Positions 1 to 10,228 of a stretch of 64,000 nucleotides of DNA are shown one piece after another. This stretch comes from Cristatella mucedo (lineage: Eukaryota > Bryozoa > Phylactolaemata > Cristatellidae), in assembly GCA_009760855.2 (NCBI GenBank), contig WPIO01000034.1, forward strand, positions 712,501 to 776,500, read 5' to 3'. Below the pieces are notes generated by a model. That model saw nothing but the letters and a program-made list of their open reading frames with translations, was not told where the DNA came from and did not search any database. How positions within the stretch are numbered: the first letter of the stretch is position 1; the number at the start of each line of letters is the position of its first letter. Both the position numbers and the translations under genes were made by a program.

Positions 1-409
1 CGGCAAAAACGCAGCATCATTCTGAGGGCGAGTACCCGGAAGATTATTTATGTCACAATAATATTATGAGTTTAGTTTAATATTTAAATGCACAATTCTA
101 TCAGAAATTATATGGCAAATATCATAATGATCATTGGCCAAAAACTCGCTGGTAGCTCGTCGAAGTAAAACAAAATTTCGTCGACGGCGACTGAGGACCT
201 AGGAACAGGGGGCGGCCTGAGTCACTACCCTGTTACAGGGGAGGCAATTGCCCCCTCTGCTACCGCCCTCTGGATACATTGGGCTGCAGTATCAAGTGTC
301 CACGGCTGTTGATTCTGTTCAGCTGCTGCCAGTCGCCAGGTTGGCTGGCGTACCTCTAGCACCGCCGGCCTATTACGACTACTAAAATAAACTGCAGCCT
401 CAGCCTCAG
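1..409. other. unassigned sequence
   Basis: I see no coding region or repeat family that I can name here. The stretch from about 200 to 370 is GC-rich and runs directly into LINE-derived sequence at about 410. Confidence 0.3.
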
Positions 410-838
410 ACTAAGCACCGTACCACCTGCTTTTCGGAATCCAATCGTTTACCTATACCTCGTACTAACCTCAAATCCTTTGGAAACCATACCTTAGATT
501 CGAACCCTCTTCAAGCCTAGAACTCACTTCCATCTGCCGTCACCACATCCAATGACTTGACCATATTTAAAAAGAAGCTAAAAACTCATTTTCTTATCGC
601 AGCATTTAGTGGGTCCGTGTGATTCGTCCTTTGTGTGCTTATGCAAGCTGACACAGTGCATGCTGACACTAACTATATATTCATGCTGACCCTGTGAATG
701 TCACCTCTAACCATAGCATGCTTGTTGTTTATTGAGCATGCCACCAGTAAGGATTCGATCCGGCTTCATTTGCAGCAAACGTAAAATAAATAGAAAGAGA
801 TTGAATTCTCTGAGGGAACTATAAAAATGAACTATATC
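410..838 (+). mobile_element. LINE 3' fragment (CR1/L2-like), plus strand
   Basis: The sequence matches, in opposite orientation, the 3' end of the two long minus-strand LINE copies in this window. It covers the end of the reverse-transcriptase ORF (degraded ESN..IPRTNLKSFG-like reading), the 3' UTR with its repeated GCATGCTGAC-type words, and the terminal AGAGATTGAATTCTCT hairpin near 800-815. It is 5'-truncated and carries stops and frameshifts. Confidence 0.75.
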
Positions 839-1042
839 TATTAAGCATATAAAACAATAATGACGACTAGGATCTTGCTTCATGCTCGATAGAAGTCACG
901 CTAGTCCAAGTTGGTGTAGCAGTGAAGAGTGGTTGCTGGGTGAGTGTAGCAGGGTTAAAGGTCGAAGTCAAAGGTTAGCCGAATCAACTCATTTGTTGAA
1001 TTTGTATAGCAGCCGAAGATTAACAGCTATTACCACATCTGG

Positions 1043-1102
1043 CTAGCATGGGGGCGAAAAAGGATCGCCCACGCCAGGACTCAAATCCCACGACCTAATA
1101 AT
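1043..1102 (-). mobile_element. truncated tRNA-derived SINE (family B)
   Basis: A short piece matches the central part of the SINE family that is complete at 26,351-26,540, 49,400-49,585 and 62,596-62,786. It includes the GGATCGCCCACGCCAGGA segment and the B-box-like CTCAAATCCCACGACC. It abuts the microsatellite tail of the LINE that begins at about 1,105. Confidence 0.55.
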
Positions 1103-2491
1103 AATATTATTACACTGGCTCAAGCACCTTTAGAGAACTCAGTGCTTTACAATTGCTGCCAAGAAAACACGATTGAATGGTGAATGGTATCACGCTTGAT
1201 AATCAAAATATATACGTGATTAGGGGTGACATGCTCAGGGTTAGCATGGAAGTGTGGTTAGTGGCAGCATGCACAGTGTAAGTTCGCACAAGTACATAAA
1301 CGAATCACAGTGACCCACTAAACATCGTCCTAAATAAGGGCGTTTTAAGTTCTTTTTAAATGCAATTAAGTCAGGGGCTGTTGTGACGCAAGTCAGGAGT
1401 GAGTTACAGGCTTTGGGAGCATATGAACTAAATGCACGGTCTCCAAACGATTTGAGGTATGTACACTGAGGTATTGGTAAGATGTTATATTCCAGAAAAC
1501 AGGTGTTGCGATGCTTTGCCTGGTGAGGGAGTAGATCTGAGAGCTAGGCTGGAGCAAAAAAATGAAGGGACCTAAAAGAGAGCGAAAAAACCTTGAAGTC
1601 AATCCGTTGCTTGACTGGTAGCCAGTGCAGGTCGGCAAGATATGGTGTAATGTAGCAACAACGATGCTCACGGTAGACAAGCCTAGCTGCAGAGTTTTGC
1701 ACCAGCTGCAAGCACATGCCGGTATGCCAGCAAGCAGCGACTTATAGAAGTCAAGACGGGATGTCAAAAATGCATGGACCAACGTAGATGTAGTATCCTT
1801 ATCTAAAAAAGCTCAAATTTTAGCAATGTTATGTAGCTGAAAGTGGGTAGCCGACTGTGGAGCTGATGTGGTCGTCTAACGAGAGGTCACTTTAAACATG
1901 ACACCTAGATTTCGATCTGATACAACGGGAGATATGCTTGCAGAGCCAATTTTGAGCATAAGCCTTTCCAGTTTATAAATCACACTGGGTTTGCCCATAA
2001 CTAGTAAGTTAGTTTTATCATCGTTTATTTTTAAAAAAGTTTGCTGCCATCCATGTGCGGATGTCATCAATACATGCAGCAAGGGAGTTGAGAGAATTCG
2101 AGGTGCTCGAAGGCTGGGAGGGATCGAAGCAAAGGTGCAACTGAGTGTCACCTGCATAGAAGTGAAAGCCTATATTGTGCTGGACAATCATGTCGGCAAG
2201 AAGGAGAGTATACACCGTGAAAATAACTGGACCTAGCACGGAGCCCTGAGGCAGCCAAATATTTTGGAGGCACGTCGGATGATTTTTGTCCATTAACGTT
2301 AATACTCTAGAGTCTCTCACTGAGACAGCACCTGAACCATTGGTGACCAGTGCCAGCGATGCCCAGGAGAGATGATATACGCTCTAGATGAACTTTGTCA
2401 TCGATAGTATCAAAAGCTGCCAAAAAATCGAGCAAAACTAGCAGTGATAATCTACCCATGTCTGTATTCCTAAGTAGATCGTTGTACACCC

Positions 2492-2811
2492 TGTAGTTTG
2501 TTCGCACGGCAAAGAGCCAGCCGATGCCAAACACCGACAGTTTATTCCCAACGCACGGAGCCCAAGTGCGCACGGCTCCCCTCAGCCCCTACTCTCACAC
2601 GACTCCCCGTCCCCTGGTCGACTCCGATGATTTATCGACCACAACTGTGCACAGGCCGACCCTGATGGCGAATCCACCATCTGGTTACCGGCGTGTGTCC
2701 ATACCACATCACAGGCGGACCACAGGTGTGCACCGGCCCCTCTCGGTGGTGCTTCTAACAAATCACCAGTGGCTTATCAGAGGAGCCTGCTTACAATACT
2801 TACATAGGAAC
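2492..2811 (+). mobile_element. solo-LTR-like insertion, copy 1 (right end missing)
   Basis: The 320 bp between GTTGTACACCC and AAGCAATGCTGAC interrupt LINE sequence that is continuous in the other long copy (GTATACCC next to AAGTAATGC near 52,060). The insert begins TGTAGTTTGTTCGCAC and is similar over its length to 9,008-9,300, the more complete copy. The terminal AACTACA seen in that copy is absent here, so the right end is truncated or diverged. There is no coding capacity of note; ORFs across it are chance. Confidence 0.7.
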
Positions 2812-2816
2812 AAGCA

Positions 2817-2900
2817 ATGCTGACTCTGTGGAGTGATTAGCTCTAAGGCGAGACTGGAATGCTGACTCTGTGCAGTGATTAGCTCTAAGGCGAGACTGGA
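2817..2900 (+). repeat. 42-bp tandem duplication inside LINE copy 1
   Basis: Two adjacent copies begin AATGCTGACTCTGTG and end GCGAGACTGG, at 2,817-2,858 and 2,859-2,900. They differ at one base (GTGGAG versus GTGCAG). The other LINE copy has this segment once. Confidence 0.85.
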
Positions 2901-4746
2901 ACTTACTAGCAAGGTTTGAAGTTTCAATATATGAGTTCAGCTTGTCCACCTCGACTCCTTCCACTGTCTTCAATAGGAATGGTAGAAGCGAGACTGCCGG
3001 TAAATGCTCAAATTTCAATGGTCTAGTGCTGCTTTCTTGAGAAGTGGCCTGACTACAGCTTATTTGAAAGTTGGCGGGACATGACCTGAGGCTAATGACA
3101 TATAAATAATGTTAGTTATGTATGGCAGCAGCAGATCAATGCAACGTAGGAGCAGGACAGTGGTTAATAGGGTCCAAAGGACTTGTTGTCTTCTTTGATT
3201 GGGATATGAACTTCAGTACGATATTACTAGTGACCTGCTTGAATATAGACATTAAGGTGTAGCCAGGAATCAAAGGACAGCATTATAGGGGGTTCTGCCA
3301 TCGTCGGGAAGGAGTCCTTGATTTTGTCCATCATTGGGGACAAAGAATCGAGAAAAGCGATCGGCTAGATCAGCACAAGCATCATCAGGTAAGGAGCTAA
3401 TATGGGAGTGGTTGAGGAGATGGTTAATCGCCGACATCATCATTTTTGGATTGAGCATCTGTGATTCAACACTGTTTTTATAGAAGCTAGACTTGGCCTT
3501 GCTAGGATCGATTGGGACGACCTACAGTAGTCCTCCAATGCCTGTCGGCGGACAGTCAATCCTAATCTTATGTATGCTTTTTCAAGCTTGAGCGTAGTAG
3601 GCCCAGATAGTGTAATGTCGGTGATAAACCATAGGCCGTCTGGCGAGGAAGCACAGTGCACTTAGACGCTCAATCTCGTTGAGCATATCAGATAGTGTCC
3701 TGGTATACCTATCTACAAATGAAGACAGATCGGAGGGGTTGACTGAGCAGAAGAGGCTAGGCAGATATTCTCGCACGCACAGCAGCAATGATTTAAGGTC
3801 TTAAGGTTTCGCGATTCACATGTGATTTTAGAGGAGCATGAGGCGGGAAAACGCTATAGACTGAATGAGATCTGCGTGTGATCAGATAAGCATGCTTTGG
3901 AAATTATTGGCGATGAAAAAGTGCAGTTGTATGAGAAAATTTGGTAGGGTGTGTGACCCTTGATGTGACCCTTGCCGTGCACATTAACCACAAAAGACAA
4001 TTAGTCAGTCAATGCACGAAATTCAGTATTAAAGGCGTCAGATAAGTTATGAAAGTGTACGCTGAAATCATCCATAACGAAGAAGGATCGATTTCTTGCA
4101 CACGGAATTAAAATTGGATCAGAGAAATCTGCGATAATGGAGGATTTGCTACCTGGTGGGCAGCAGACTATCGTTACCATCGGTAGCTTGTTTTTGGGTT
4201 AAACCAAGACAATCAATTCAAAACAGTGCTTCGAGGGTACTGCAGATGACTTGAAGTTGAATCTAGAAAACACGATAACAGCAACTCCACTTCCAGTTTT
4301 GGTTGATCTAGAGTGTTAAAGAATGAAAAACCAGTCGGGTTGCGTCTTTAAATGTTGGACAGTTTATTAATTTCAGCCAAGTTTCACTTAGGGCAAGCAG
4401 GTCGAGACCATTTTCAGAAAAAAGGTCGCTTATTACTAGAGGTTTATTGCACATTGAGCAAGGATTACAAAGACAAAAGTTAAGTCTGGCTAATGAAGTT
4501 ATAACAGACCTGATGACCATTAAGTTAAAGAGATTCCCTGTTGTGCATGTGGGGGAGCATGCTGAGAGGTTCGAGACAACGCTAACAATACCAAACGAGA
4601 GGGTACTCAATTTTAAGCTCCAACCAAACGAGCGGCATGTAAGCTGGTGACTCTGGCCACCTCGATGGCTCCAGACGTAGGCAGGGGTGCATTAAGTTTG
4701 CAGGTAGTGTTTCCCCTGCAATGTTGCCCTGCATTTAGGGTTTAGG

Positions 4747-4747
<1 letters not shown>

Positions 4748-4831
<84 letters not shown>

Positions 4832-4862
4832 CTATATATGTACATATATATATATATATATA
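4748..4862. repeat. (TA)n microsatellite
   Basis: A long TA/AT dinucleotide run, interrupted at about 4,829-4,845 by GTTCTATATATGTACA, lies between the 5' side of LINE copy 1 and the left end of the Polinton. It is followed by a short TGTGTGCG stretch. Confidence 0.95.
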
Positions 4863-4897
4863 TGTGTGTGCGCCCGTGCCGGCGTGCCCGTGTGCTT

Positions 4898-5143
4898 AGT
4901 TATACATTCATCAACATAGGGGGAAATATGGGAAATATCCTAACCCGAGTAGTACGCACATTTGTTTCATGGCAGCCTCACCCTCATCCAAGACATTTTC
5001 TACTGAGGCTCGGCCTCACTTGTAAATAAATGCCTTAGATGAGTGTAAGTCTGCCTCGAAACAAACGTACATGCTACTCTACGCTTACAACTGAAGTTAG
5101 CAGAAGTTTTTTTGCATATATTATAGTAAATTTTTTACGAGAA
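4898..5143 (+). repeat. left terminal inverted repeat of the Polinton
   Basis: It matches the reverse complement of 21,954-22,186 with few substitutions and small indels. Shared words include AGTTATACATTCATCAACAT, CCTAACCCGAGTAGTA, GCCTCACCCTCATCCAAGAC and CTACGCTTACAACTGAAGTT. The left copy carries an extra GGGAAATAT-like repeat near 4,920-4,935. Confidence 0.93.
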
Positions 5144-5835
5144 TGAAATGTTATACTACTTATAGAAATCAATTTAAAAGAAAATTTTTATTTATTTATG
5201 ATCATGCGTGTTTCTGGACCAGCCAAGCTACTTTTAAGGAAGCAATGAGAGGCAGCCGTAAATTCGCGGCACCGAGTAAATAACACTAAAAGTATTGTTA
5301 TATGTCGATGATTGCTCCAACTAGGGTTGCTGAGCTAACTTATTTTGTCATGATTTCATGAAAGAATAAAAAGGAACTTTTTTATTTGACGAGCAACGTA
5401 AGAGAAAGGAAAAGCAAGATTTTGATTATGAGAGGAGAAGAGTTACTGCGATGAAAAGAAGTTTAGCTATTGAGGCTATGTCTTGGCCGGAAAATTATTC
5501 TGAGATATTTAAGATAAATTCTCCGTTAAACACAATGACGAGCTCAAAAGCGAAGGGGACCTTTTGGTGTTTGAACTTGAGTTATTAGGTGTGCTGGATT
5601 TGGAAATAACGGATTACGATCCCAAATTTGAAGGAGATTGCGAAATTTTCTCTAAACATCTACCTGGAAATAGATAAAATATTAAATTAAGATAGAAAAC
5701 TATTCTTCCGGGCTCAGAAATTAGCTCAACGCTTTTGAGTCTATTAAGGAGACACGACTTCTCAGAAATTTCATACACAACCAAAGAAGCTTTCTTGAGC
5801 ACTAGATAGAATAATTACCTTATGTATAGGAAGTC
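5144..5835. other. Polinton interior without a recognisable gene
   Basis: AT-rich sequence between the left TIR and the first intact ORF. Only short ORFs occur and none carries a motif I can name. Confidence 0.35.
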
Positions 5836-5882
5836 ATGGCAGATTTAAGAAAGAACATTTTAACCGAAGTTATGAAGAAGTT

Positions 5883-6233
5883 ATGCAACTTAATACTAAA
5901 GTTACATCATACTTAAAAAATTTAGCAACAATAACATGTACAATCAAAGTTATAAGCGTAGCTATAGCTTTAGTAGTAATGATTTCTAGTACATATATTC
6001 AATTTGCTTCTCATACTACTCATATAGTTTCAACTTGTTCAGCACTAGCTGCTGTAATGGTAGCAGTTGATGATGTTCTAGCCAAAATTGACAAATTTAA
6101 AAGATCAATTTTTGATTCTAATTCAAAGTTTAGTTCAAAGATTACACATGCTTTATCTGATGAAGTAAAAACAAAAGAAGAATTTGAGGATATTATAACG
6201 GAGGTTTTTCCAAAAGAAACTACTCCTGTTTAA
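5883..6233 (+). CDS. small two-helix membrane protein of the Polinton, intact
   Basis: The 116-codon ORF is uninterrupted, in contrast to nearly all its neighbours. Two hydrophobic segments are visible: residues about 17-40 (ITCTIKVISVAIALVVMI) and about 46-64 (HIVSTCSALAAVMVAV). A charged, mostly helical C-terminal tail (about 65-116) follows. This layout, two membrane segments then a cytosolic helix, recalls small membrane proteins of virus-like elements, and loosely the SLATT architecture, but I do not recognise the family. The ORF converges on the integrase remnant, whose end lies immediately downstream on the other strand. An ATG at 5,836 is in another frame and was not used. It is the only long open reading frame on the plus strand in this part of the element. 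Confidence 0.55.
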   Translation: MQLNTKVTSYLKNLATITCTIKVISVAIALVVMISSTYIQFASHTTHIVSTCSALAAVMVAVDDVLAKIDKFKRSIFDSNSKFSSKITHALSDEVKTKEEFEDIITEVFPKETTPV

Positions 6234-6234
6234 T

Positions 6235-7150
6235 TACTTGTAGTTTTTCTCTAACAAAACTTGTGTTACATCATTTACCCAAAAATGCACTGGTCGGTCT
6301 TTCATTGCCGTTATTTTAACAGTCGTATGCTTTGTCAAACTCCATATTGGATCTGTAGCTTCTGCTCTTCTTCTTGCTTCATCCTCTCCTTCACCCGGTT
6401 CTCTAGTAAATATCTAACAGTTGTTCCAAGTTCTAATGACTGTTGCTTTCCTACTTTTCTATGGTACTCTGGTTTCTTACGTTCAACTTACTGTTTTCAT
6501 GACTTTAGCAGGTTTTTTCCTGTTGTTCTTGTAATGCTATTGCTTAGATAAACTAGAATCTTAGGTAAACTTAATATCCATTCTTTTTTCTAACATAGTC
6601 ACCTTTATTAGTCGCGTGCTAATTCTTTTCGTACTGCGCAATAAAAGATCTTTCTATTATTGTTCGATTCTTTCCTTCAACTAATGCAACACTCTTCTTG
6701 ATAGTACCTTGCAATACACGTACTCTATGTCTATTCATTTCTTTCTTGATCTCTTCTTTGAACTCTGATCCAGGATCAACTGTTAGCTTCTTTGGCCATT
6801 CTGATGGTCCTTTAGAGTTAATGTCAACTATTGCTTGAGTTACTTCTTTTGATATCTTGGTTTTAAGTGCTCTCGAATCTTTATATCTACTAGCAACATC
6901 AATGACACTTCATGCATATTTCTATCCATAATAGGTTGGCATACACAGTATGTCTGCTTGATGACTTTCATTAGGTACTTCTGTGTCACAGAAAACTTTT
7001 CAATTTATTTTGTCTTGGTTTGAATACTTGGCCTATATCTGAATCAGGATCAAACTTTCCTTCTTTTTTCTTTGGAGATTTATAACTGACTTTCGATAGA
7101 AAAGGAAATATTTTGTAAGATTTGCTCTAAAGTGTTTAACGAACTGGAAT
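6235..7150 (-). pseudogene. Polinton integrase (retroviral-type, DDE), decayed
   Basis: The minus strand reads as an rve-type integrase with interruptions. An N-terminal part near 7,100-6,960 carries a PNESHQADIL segment. The catalytic core follows with IDVASRYKDSRAL (first Asp), LTVDPGSEFKEEI (second Asp, about 6,761-6,780) and ALVEGKNRTIIERSF (Glu). A C-terminal stretch near 6,260-6,350 includes NERP and TSFVREKLQVI-like readings typical of the tail of Polinton integrases. All three acidic residues are still readable. The spacing from the second Asp to the Glu is 32 residues rather than the classic 35. Several stops (for example just before the core and near 6,620) and frameshifts make it a pseudogene. 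In intact elements this enzyme inserts the linear element DNA into the host chromosome. Confidence 0.8.
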
Positions 7151-7879
7151 ATCACCAGACCACCCTGTTTGTGAAAAAATTATTGGAACATTAGAAGGCC
7201 AAGGTTAAAATATGAAATTCAATGTGACTTATATGACCTAGATAGCACTAAAACAGAGTTTAATTCTAGAATCTTACTTGACAACAAAATAGTAATATGC
7301 CCAGAATTTAGTTGTTCTACTAATAACTATTTAAAAAACCTAGTAAGGTAAGTAAGTCTTACAAAAAAACAAAGTAAACCAAGTAAGTCTTACAATAAAA
7401 CACTTTAAAAAAAACATGTTTAGAAATATTTTGTCTTCGTCATTGCTCATGTCATGAGGCTATTTGCCTTATTTCAAAAAATTTTCCGTTTGCAAAAGGT
7501 AAGAGTAAAGCTACCAAATTAAAATAGCTTACTGTTTTATTGTTTTATTTATATTTCTCACGTGGTTATAAAACTAGACAAGAGATAGACACTGAGATTT
7601 CCTAGATTATCAGTAATGCAATATTCAGTAGGCACTCTATTGAAGAAAGAGTAGTACTAAAAATCTGTTCCTGTAGATACACTATTTAGAGTATGTATTT
7701 CTCCAGACACAACAGAAGCATCTAACCTAGGTCCTAGGAACACACAATTGATGAACCAACAACCGTAACACTTGCCATTATTAATGGTGGATCATTCTTA
7801 CTAGTCAATGAGTAATTAATATAAGTTCTTATAATAGAATTCATTAATCTAGGATTGAGTGATACTAGAATTACTTCAA
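7151..7879 (-). other. Polinton interior, decayed
   Basis: AT-rich sequence with short interrupted readings on the minus strand. I can name no protein. It contains two near-copies of an AAGTAAGTCTTACAA word around 7,349-7,395. Confidence 0.3.
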
Positions 7880-8218
7880 TTACTTTTTTATCGTTTTATT
7901 TGCGTAAGATTTATTTGCCGCTTCACTTGGATTAATAGGATCTGCTACATCAATAATATAATTCCCATTCATATTCAAAGAACTACTAGAAGGATTACCA
8001 TTCAGCATTACGTCTCGTTTTAGTCCTCCATAAGTAACACGAAAGTCATCAGGAAGAATAGTTGTTGTAGTATTGCTTGAGTTCCAGTAACTTGAAGTAA
8101 TAGCAAATCCATGCATGTTTAAGTCTCTTGTCACTGTATCACCTAATTTATCAACATAATTTTTTAACTGAATAAACTCGTGGTCCAAGATTAGCAGTTG
8201 GCTGTCCTGTAAAATCAA
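7880..8218 (-). pseudogene. fibre-like protein, C-terminal part
   Basis: The 112-codon open stretch ends with the pattern LNMNGNYIIDVADPINPSEA followed by ANKSY. This is the 'N-M-x-x-x-x-I-x-x-V-x-D-P-x-x-x-x-x-A-A' repeat familiar from viral and phage fibre/tail shafts (established pattern). A second, weaker unit precedes it (DLNMHGFAITSSYW). I infer an attachment-fibre or receptor-binding role for the element's virion. The upstream part continues into decayed sequence interrupted by a LINE tail at 8,223-8,285, so the original N-terminus is uncertain. Confidence 0.55.
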
Positions 8219-8222
8219 ATTT

Positions 8223-8285
8223 AAAGCGCATAGAAAGAGATTGAGTCCTCTAAGCGCGCTTTATCGAGTGCATTATTATTGCTAT
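8223..8285 (+). mobile_element. very short LINE 3' tail insertion
   Basis: About 63 bp match the last bases of the resident LINE: AAAGCGCATAGAAAGAGATT, a CTCT arm, GCGCTTTAT, then GTGCATTATTATTGCTATTA. It is an extreme 5'-truncated insertion in the Polinton fibre region. Confidence 0.75.
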
Positions 8286-8369
8286 TACTAGACAATCCGT
8301 TGTTGCCTGCGTCAAATGGGGCGATAGCCATTTTTGACATTAAAATTTCGAATGCGTTTTAAACACTAT

Positions 8370-9590
8370 TGCCATTAGCTGATGCTACACCTCTGCTTTG
8401 CAGTGTGTTATTTTGATTATTAGCACCCCTGTTGCTCCTGTCAGTATAGCATCAAAATCTGATCCTCCAACTCGTGCCATTTTAAGTGTTAATGGTACGC
8501 TATTAAGAATTGTATTCACATCTGCAGAAAACCCAGATAATCTTGAACGCGGAAGTGAGGAGCTAAAAGTCTCTGTGTTATCTTTTAAAACATTGGAAAG
8601 TTCTCTTCAATAAATAAATCCATCGTTCGAAGGAGTCGCTCCAGATGCTGCAGGGCTAGTATACTTTCCATTAGCAACATGCATGTCATAAACTGAACTT
8701 GCCTTATTTTCTTTCCATCCAGTTGCAGGTCTTTCCATTTTATTATAATTATTTGGATAAGTAAGAAGACCTATAAGCGTTGAAACGGTTCCAGGTATTT
8801 GTTGTAAAGAAAGACTTTCAATTTCTTCTGCCCAAATGTAATTCTCCTTGAACTGAACAACCACGCGGCTGCATTGTTAACAAGACCCGCCAAAAGGTTT
8901 CTATTAGGTGCAGCAACAACCCCATTAGCAGCTGTCTCAACGTTTATTTTTCTTTCAAGTAGTAAATAAGAATCAGACAAGACATAGCACAGATGTTGTA
9001 CACCTGGTGTAGTTTGTTCGCACAGCAGAGAGCCAGCCGATGTCCAACACCGAGAGTTTATTACCAACGCCGGAGACGAAGAGCATACGGCCCCCTTCGG
9101 CCCCTACTCTCGCTCGACTCCTTCCACTCCTGCAGTCCCCTGGTTGACCCCGATGATTCATCGACCACAACTGTGCACCGGCCGACCCTGGTGGTGAATC
9201 CACCATCTGGCCACCAGCTGGTTACCCGCCTCTGTCCATGCCACATCACAGGTGGACCACAGCTGTGCACCGGCCCCTCTCGGTGGTGCTTCTAACAGCT
9301 CACCAGTGACTTATCAGAGGAGCCTGCATACAATACATACATACATACGTACATACGAACTACACGCCCCTTGACCTTAAGGTCACAATTAAGGAGCCGG
9401 CATACAATACATATATACATATGTACATACGAAACTACACCTAGTACAGTAAATGTTACTAGTTTGTTAGAAATAGTATCTAGCTCATTTCCATTAGTTT
9501 GATAAAACTGTTCATTCTGAAAGTCTCTAATTGGATATTTAGGAAAACTTGGATCGCCTAATTTAAGTACAGTATTCATTGGAGCACTAG
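8370..9590 (-). pseudogene. candidate double-jelly-roll major capsid protein, interrupted by an LTR
   Basis: Minus-strand readings run from about 9,579 (PIRDFQNEQFYQTNGNELD) to the LTR insertion, resume below 9,008 (DSYLLLERKINVETAANG, then APNRNLLAGLVNNAAAWLFS and ITFGQ), and continue through IGLLTYPNNYNKMERPATGW and a PLTLKMARVGGSDF segment near 8,470. The order (a strand with an aromatic LLL motif, then a conserved asparagine-rich helix-strand segment, an aromatic YPNNY segment and a later LTLK strand) fits the N-terminal jelly roll of Polinton/adintovirus-type major capsid proteins. This is an inference from pattern, not a database match. Frame changes at about 8,610-8,770, stops and the LTR at 9,008-9,439 destroy it. 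Confidence 0.5.
9008..9439 (+). mobile_element. solo LTR inserted in the Polinton capsid region
   Basis: The 432-bp insertion begins TGTAGTTTGTTCGCAC and ends CGAAACTACA, giving the TG...CA ends and short inverted repeats typical of LTRs. It is flanked by CCTGG (9,003-9,007) and CCTAG (9,440-9,444), a probable 5-bp target duplication with one mismatch. Most of it is shared with 2,492-2,811. Its right part contains an internal duplicate of the end segment (GAGCCTGCATACAATACATA and GAGCCGGCATACAATACATA, each followed by a CGAA(A)CTACAC end). It carries no gene. Confidence 0.75.
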
Positions 9591-10010
9591 CAATTTTTTC
9601 TTTATATCAAAAAGTAAAAATGTATTTCTTACTCTGGTATATAGACCAGCTGTTATCTTTTTCATGTAACCGCCGTAGCCATCAGCTCTAGTTCTTTCTG
9701 GTAAAACAGATTCTTCTTTAATAACTCGTTCTACTTCTTTGCAAGCTTTTGGATCATTTTCTCTCAATGTCTCTGAGTAATCTTCTGCTTTGGTTTCTTC
9801 TTCCATTTTAGATCTATGTTTCCTTTTATTCTTCTGCTTTAGTTTTTCTATCATAGCTCGTTTTATTTCAAGATCTATTTCGTTAATCCTACTTTTGTTA
9901 ATCCTACTTTCGTTAATCCTACTTTCGTTAATCCTACTTTCGTTAATCCTACGGTCATAATCTTCTTCTCTCTTGCGTTTCTCTAGCTCGTATTCAAGTT
10001 CTTTCCTCCT
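9576..10010 (-). pseudogene. coiled-coil protein with a pentapeptide tandem repeat
   Basis: On the minus strand a 15-bp unit (GAAAGTAGGATTAAC, with variants) is repeated about five times at about 9,880-9,955 and encodes RINES-type pentapeptides. It runs in frame into a highly charged stretch (IKRAMIEKLKQKNKRKHRSK, then KMEEETKAEDYSETLREN), predicted to be alpha-helical or coiled coil. The stretch ends in a GGYMKKITAGLYTRV segment. Reading above about 9,955 is interrupted. It lies immediately upstream of the capsid candidate in the same orientation, so a scaffold or minor virion role is possible. I cannot assign a family. Confidence 0.4.
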
Positions 10011-10228
10011 CGAGTTTACTGTCTACTTCTCTACGTTTATTTTCATTATGTTGGTGAAATCATTCGTTTTGGTATGTAGTTCAATGTTTATTCTTCCTTG
10101 GTGCTTCTCAATTTCTTTATTAGCAATATTCTTAATAAGACCAGTTAATCCAGTTAAAACAAGGGCGGCTTTTCCTATTTCATCAATCACTTTATCAAGA
10201 ACATCAGATCAATGAAATGTTCCTCCTG

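Larger units (their letters stand above)
1105..4660 (-). mobile_element. near-full-length decayed LINE (CR1/L2-like), copy 1
   Basis: On the minus strand this parallels the better-preserved copy at 50,479-53,830 from end to end. In 5' to 3' order (high to low coordinate) it shows an endonuclease part (about 4,610-3,600, with readable pieces such as NPCSMCNKPLVISDL and ALSETWLK), a reverse-transcriptase part (about 3,000-1,400, with LVLLDFLAAFDTIDD, PQGSVLGPVIF, a degenerate YAGDTQ active-site box and LVHAFLTSRLDFYKSLL), and a 3' UTR ending in an AATAATAATATTATT tail at about 1,105. Many stops and frameshifts make it inactive. An LTR-like insertion interrupts it at 2,492-2,811, and a 42-bp tandem duplication follows at 2,817-2,900. 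The clade assignment within the Jockey/CR1/L2 group is inferred from the RT thumb region. Confidence 0.85.

Noticed and set aside
6261-6551. 96-codon Cys/Phe-rich plus-strand ORF
   Set aside because: It lies antisense to the C-terminal part of the integrase pseudogene and has no independent support.
9880-9960. Possible CRISPR-like short direct repeats
   Set aside because: The units are contiguous 15-mers without spacers, in a eukaryotic context and in frame with a coding sequence.
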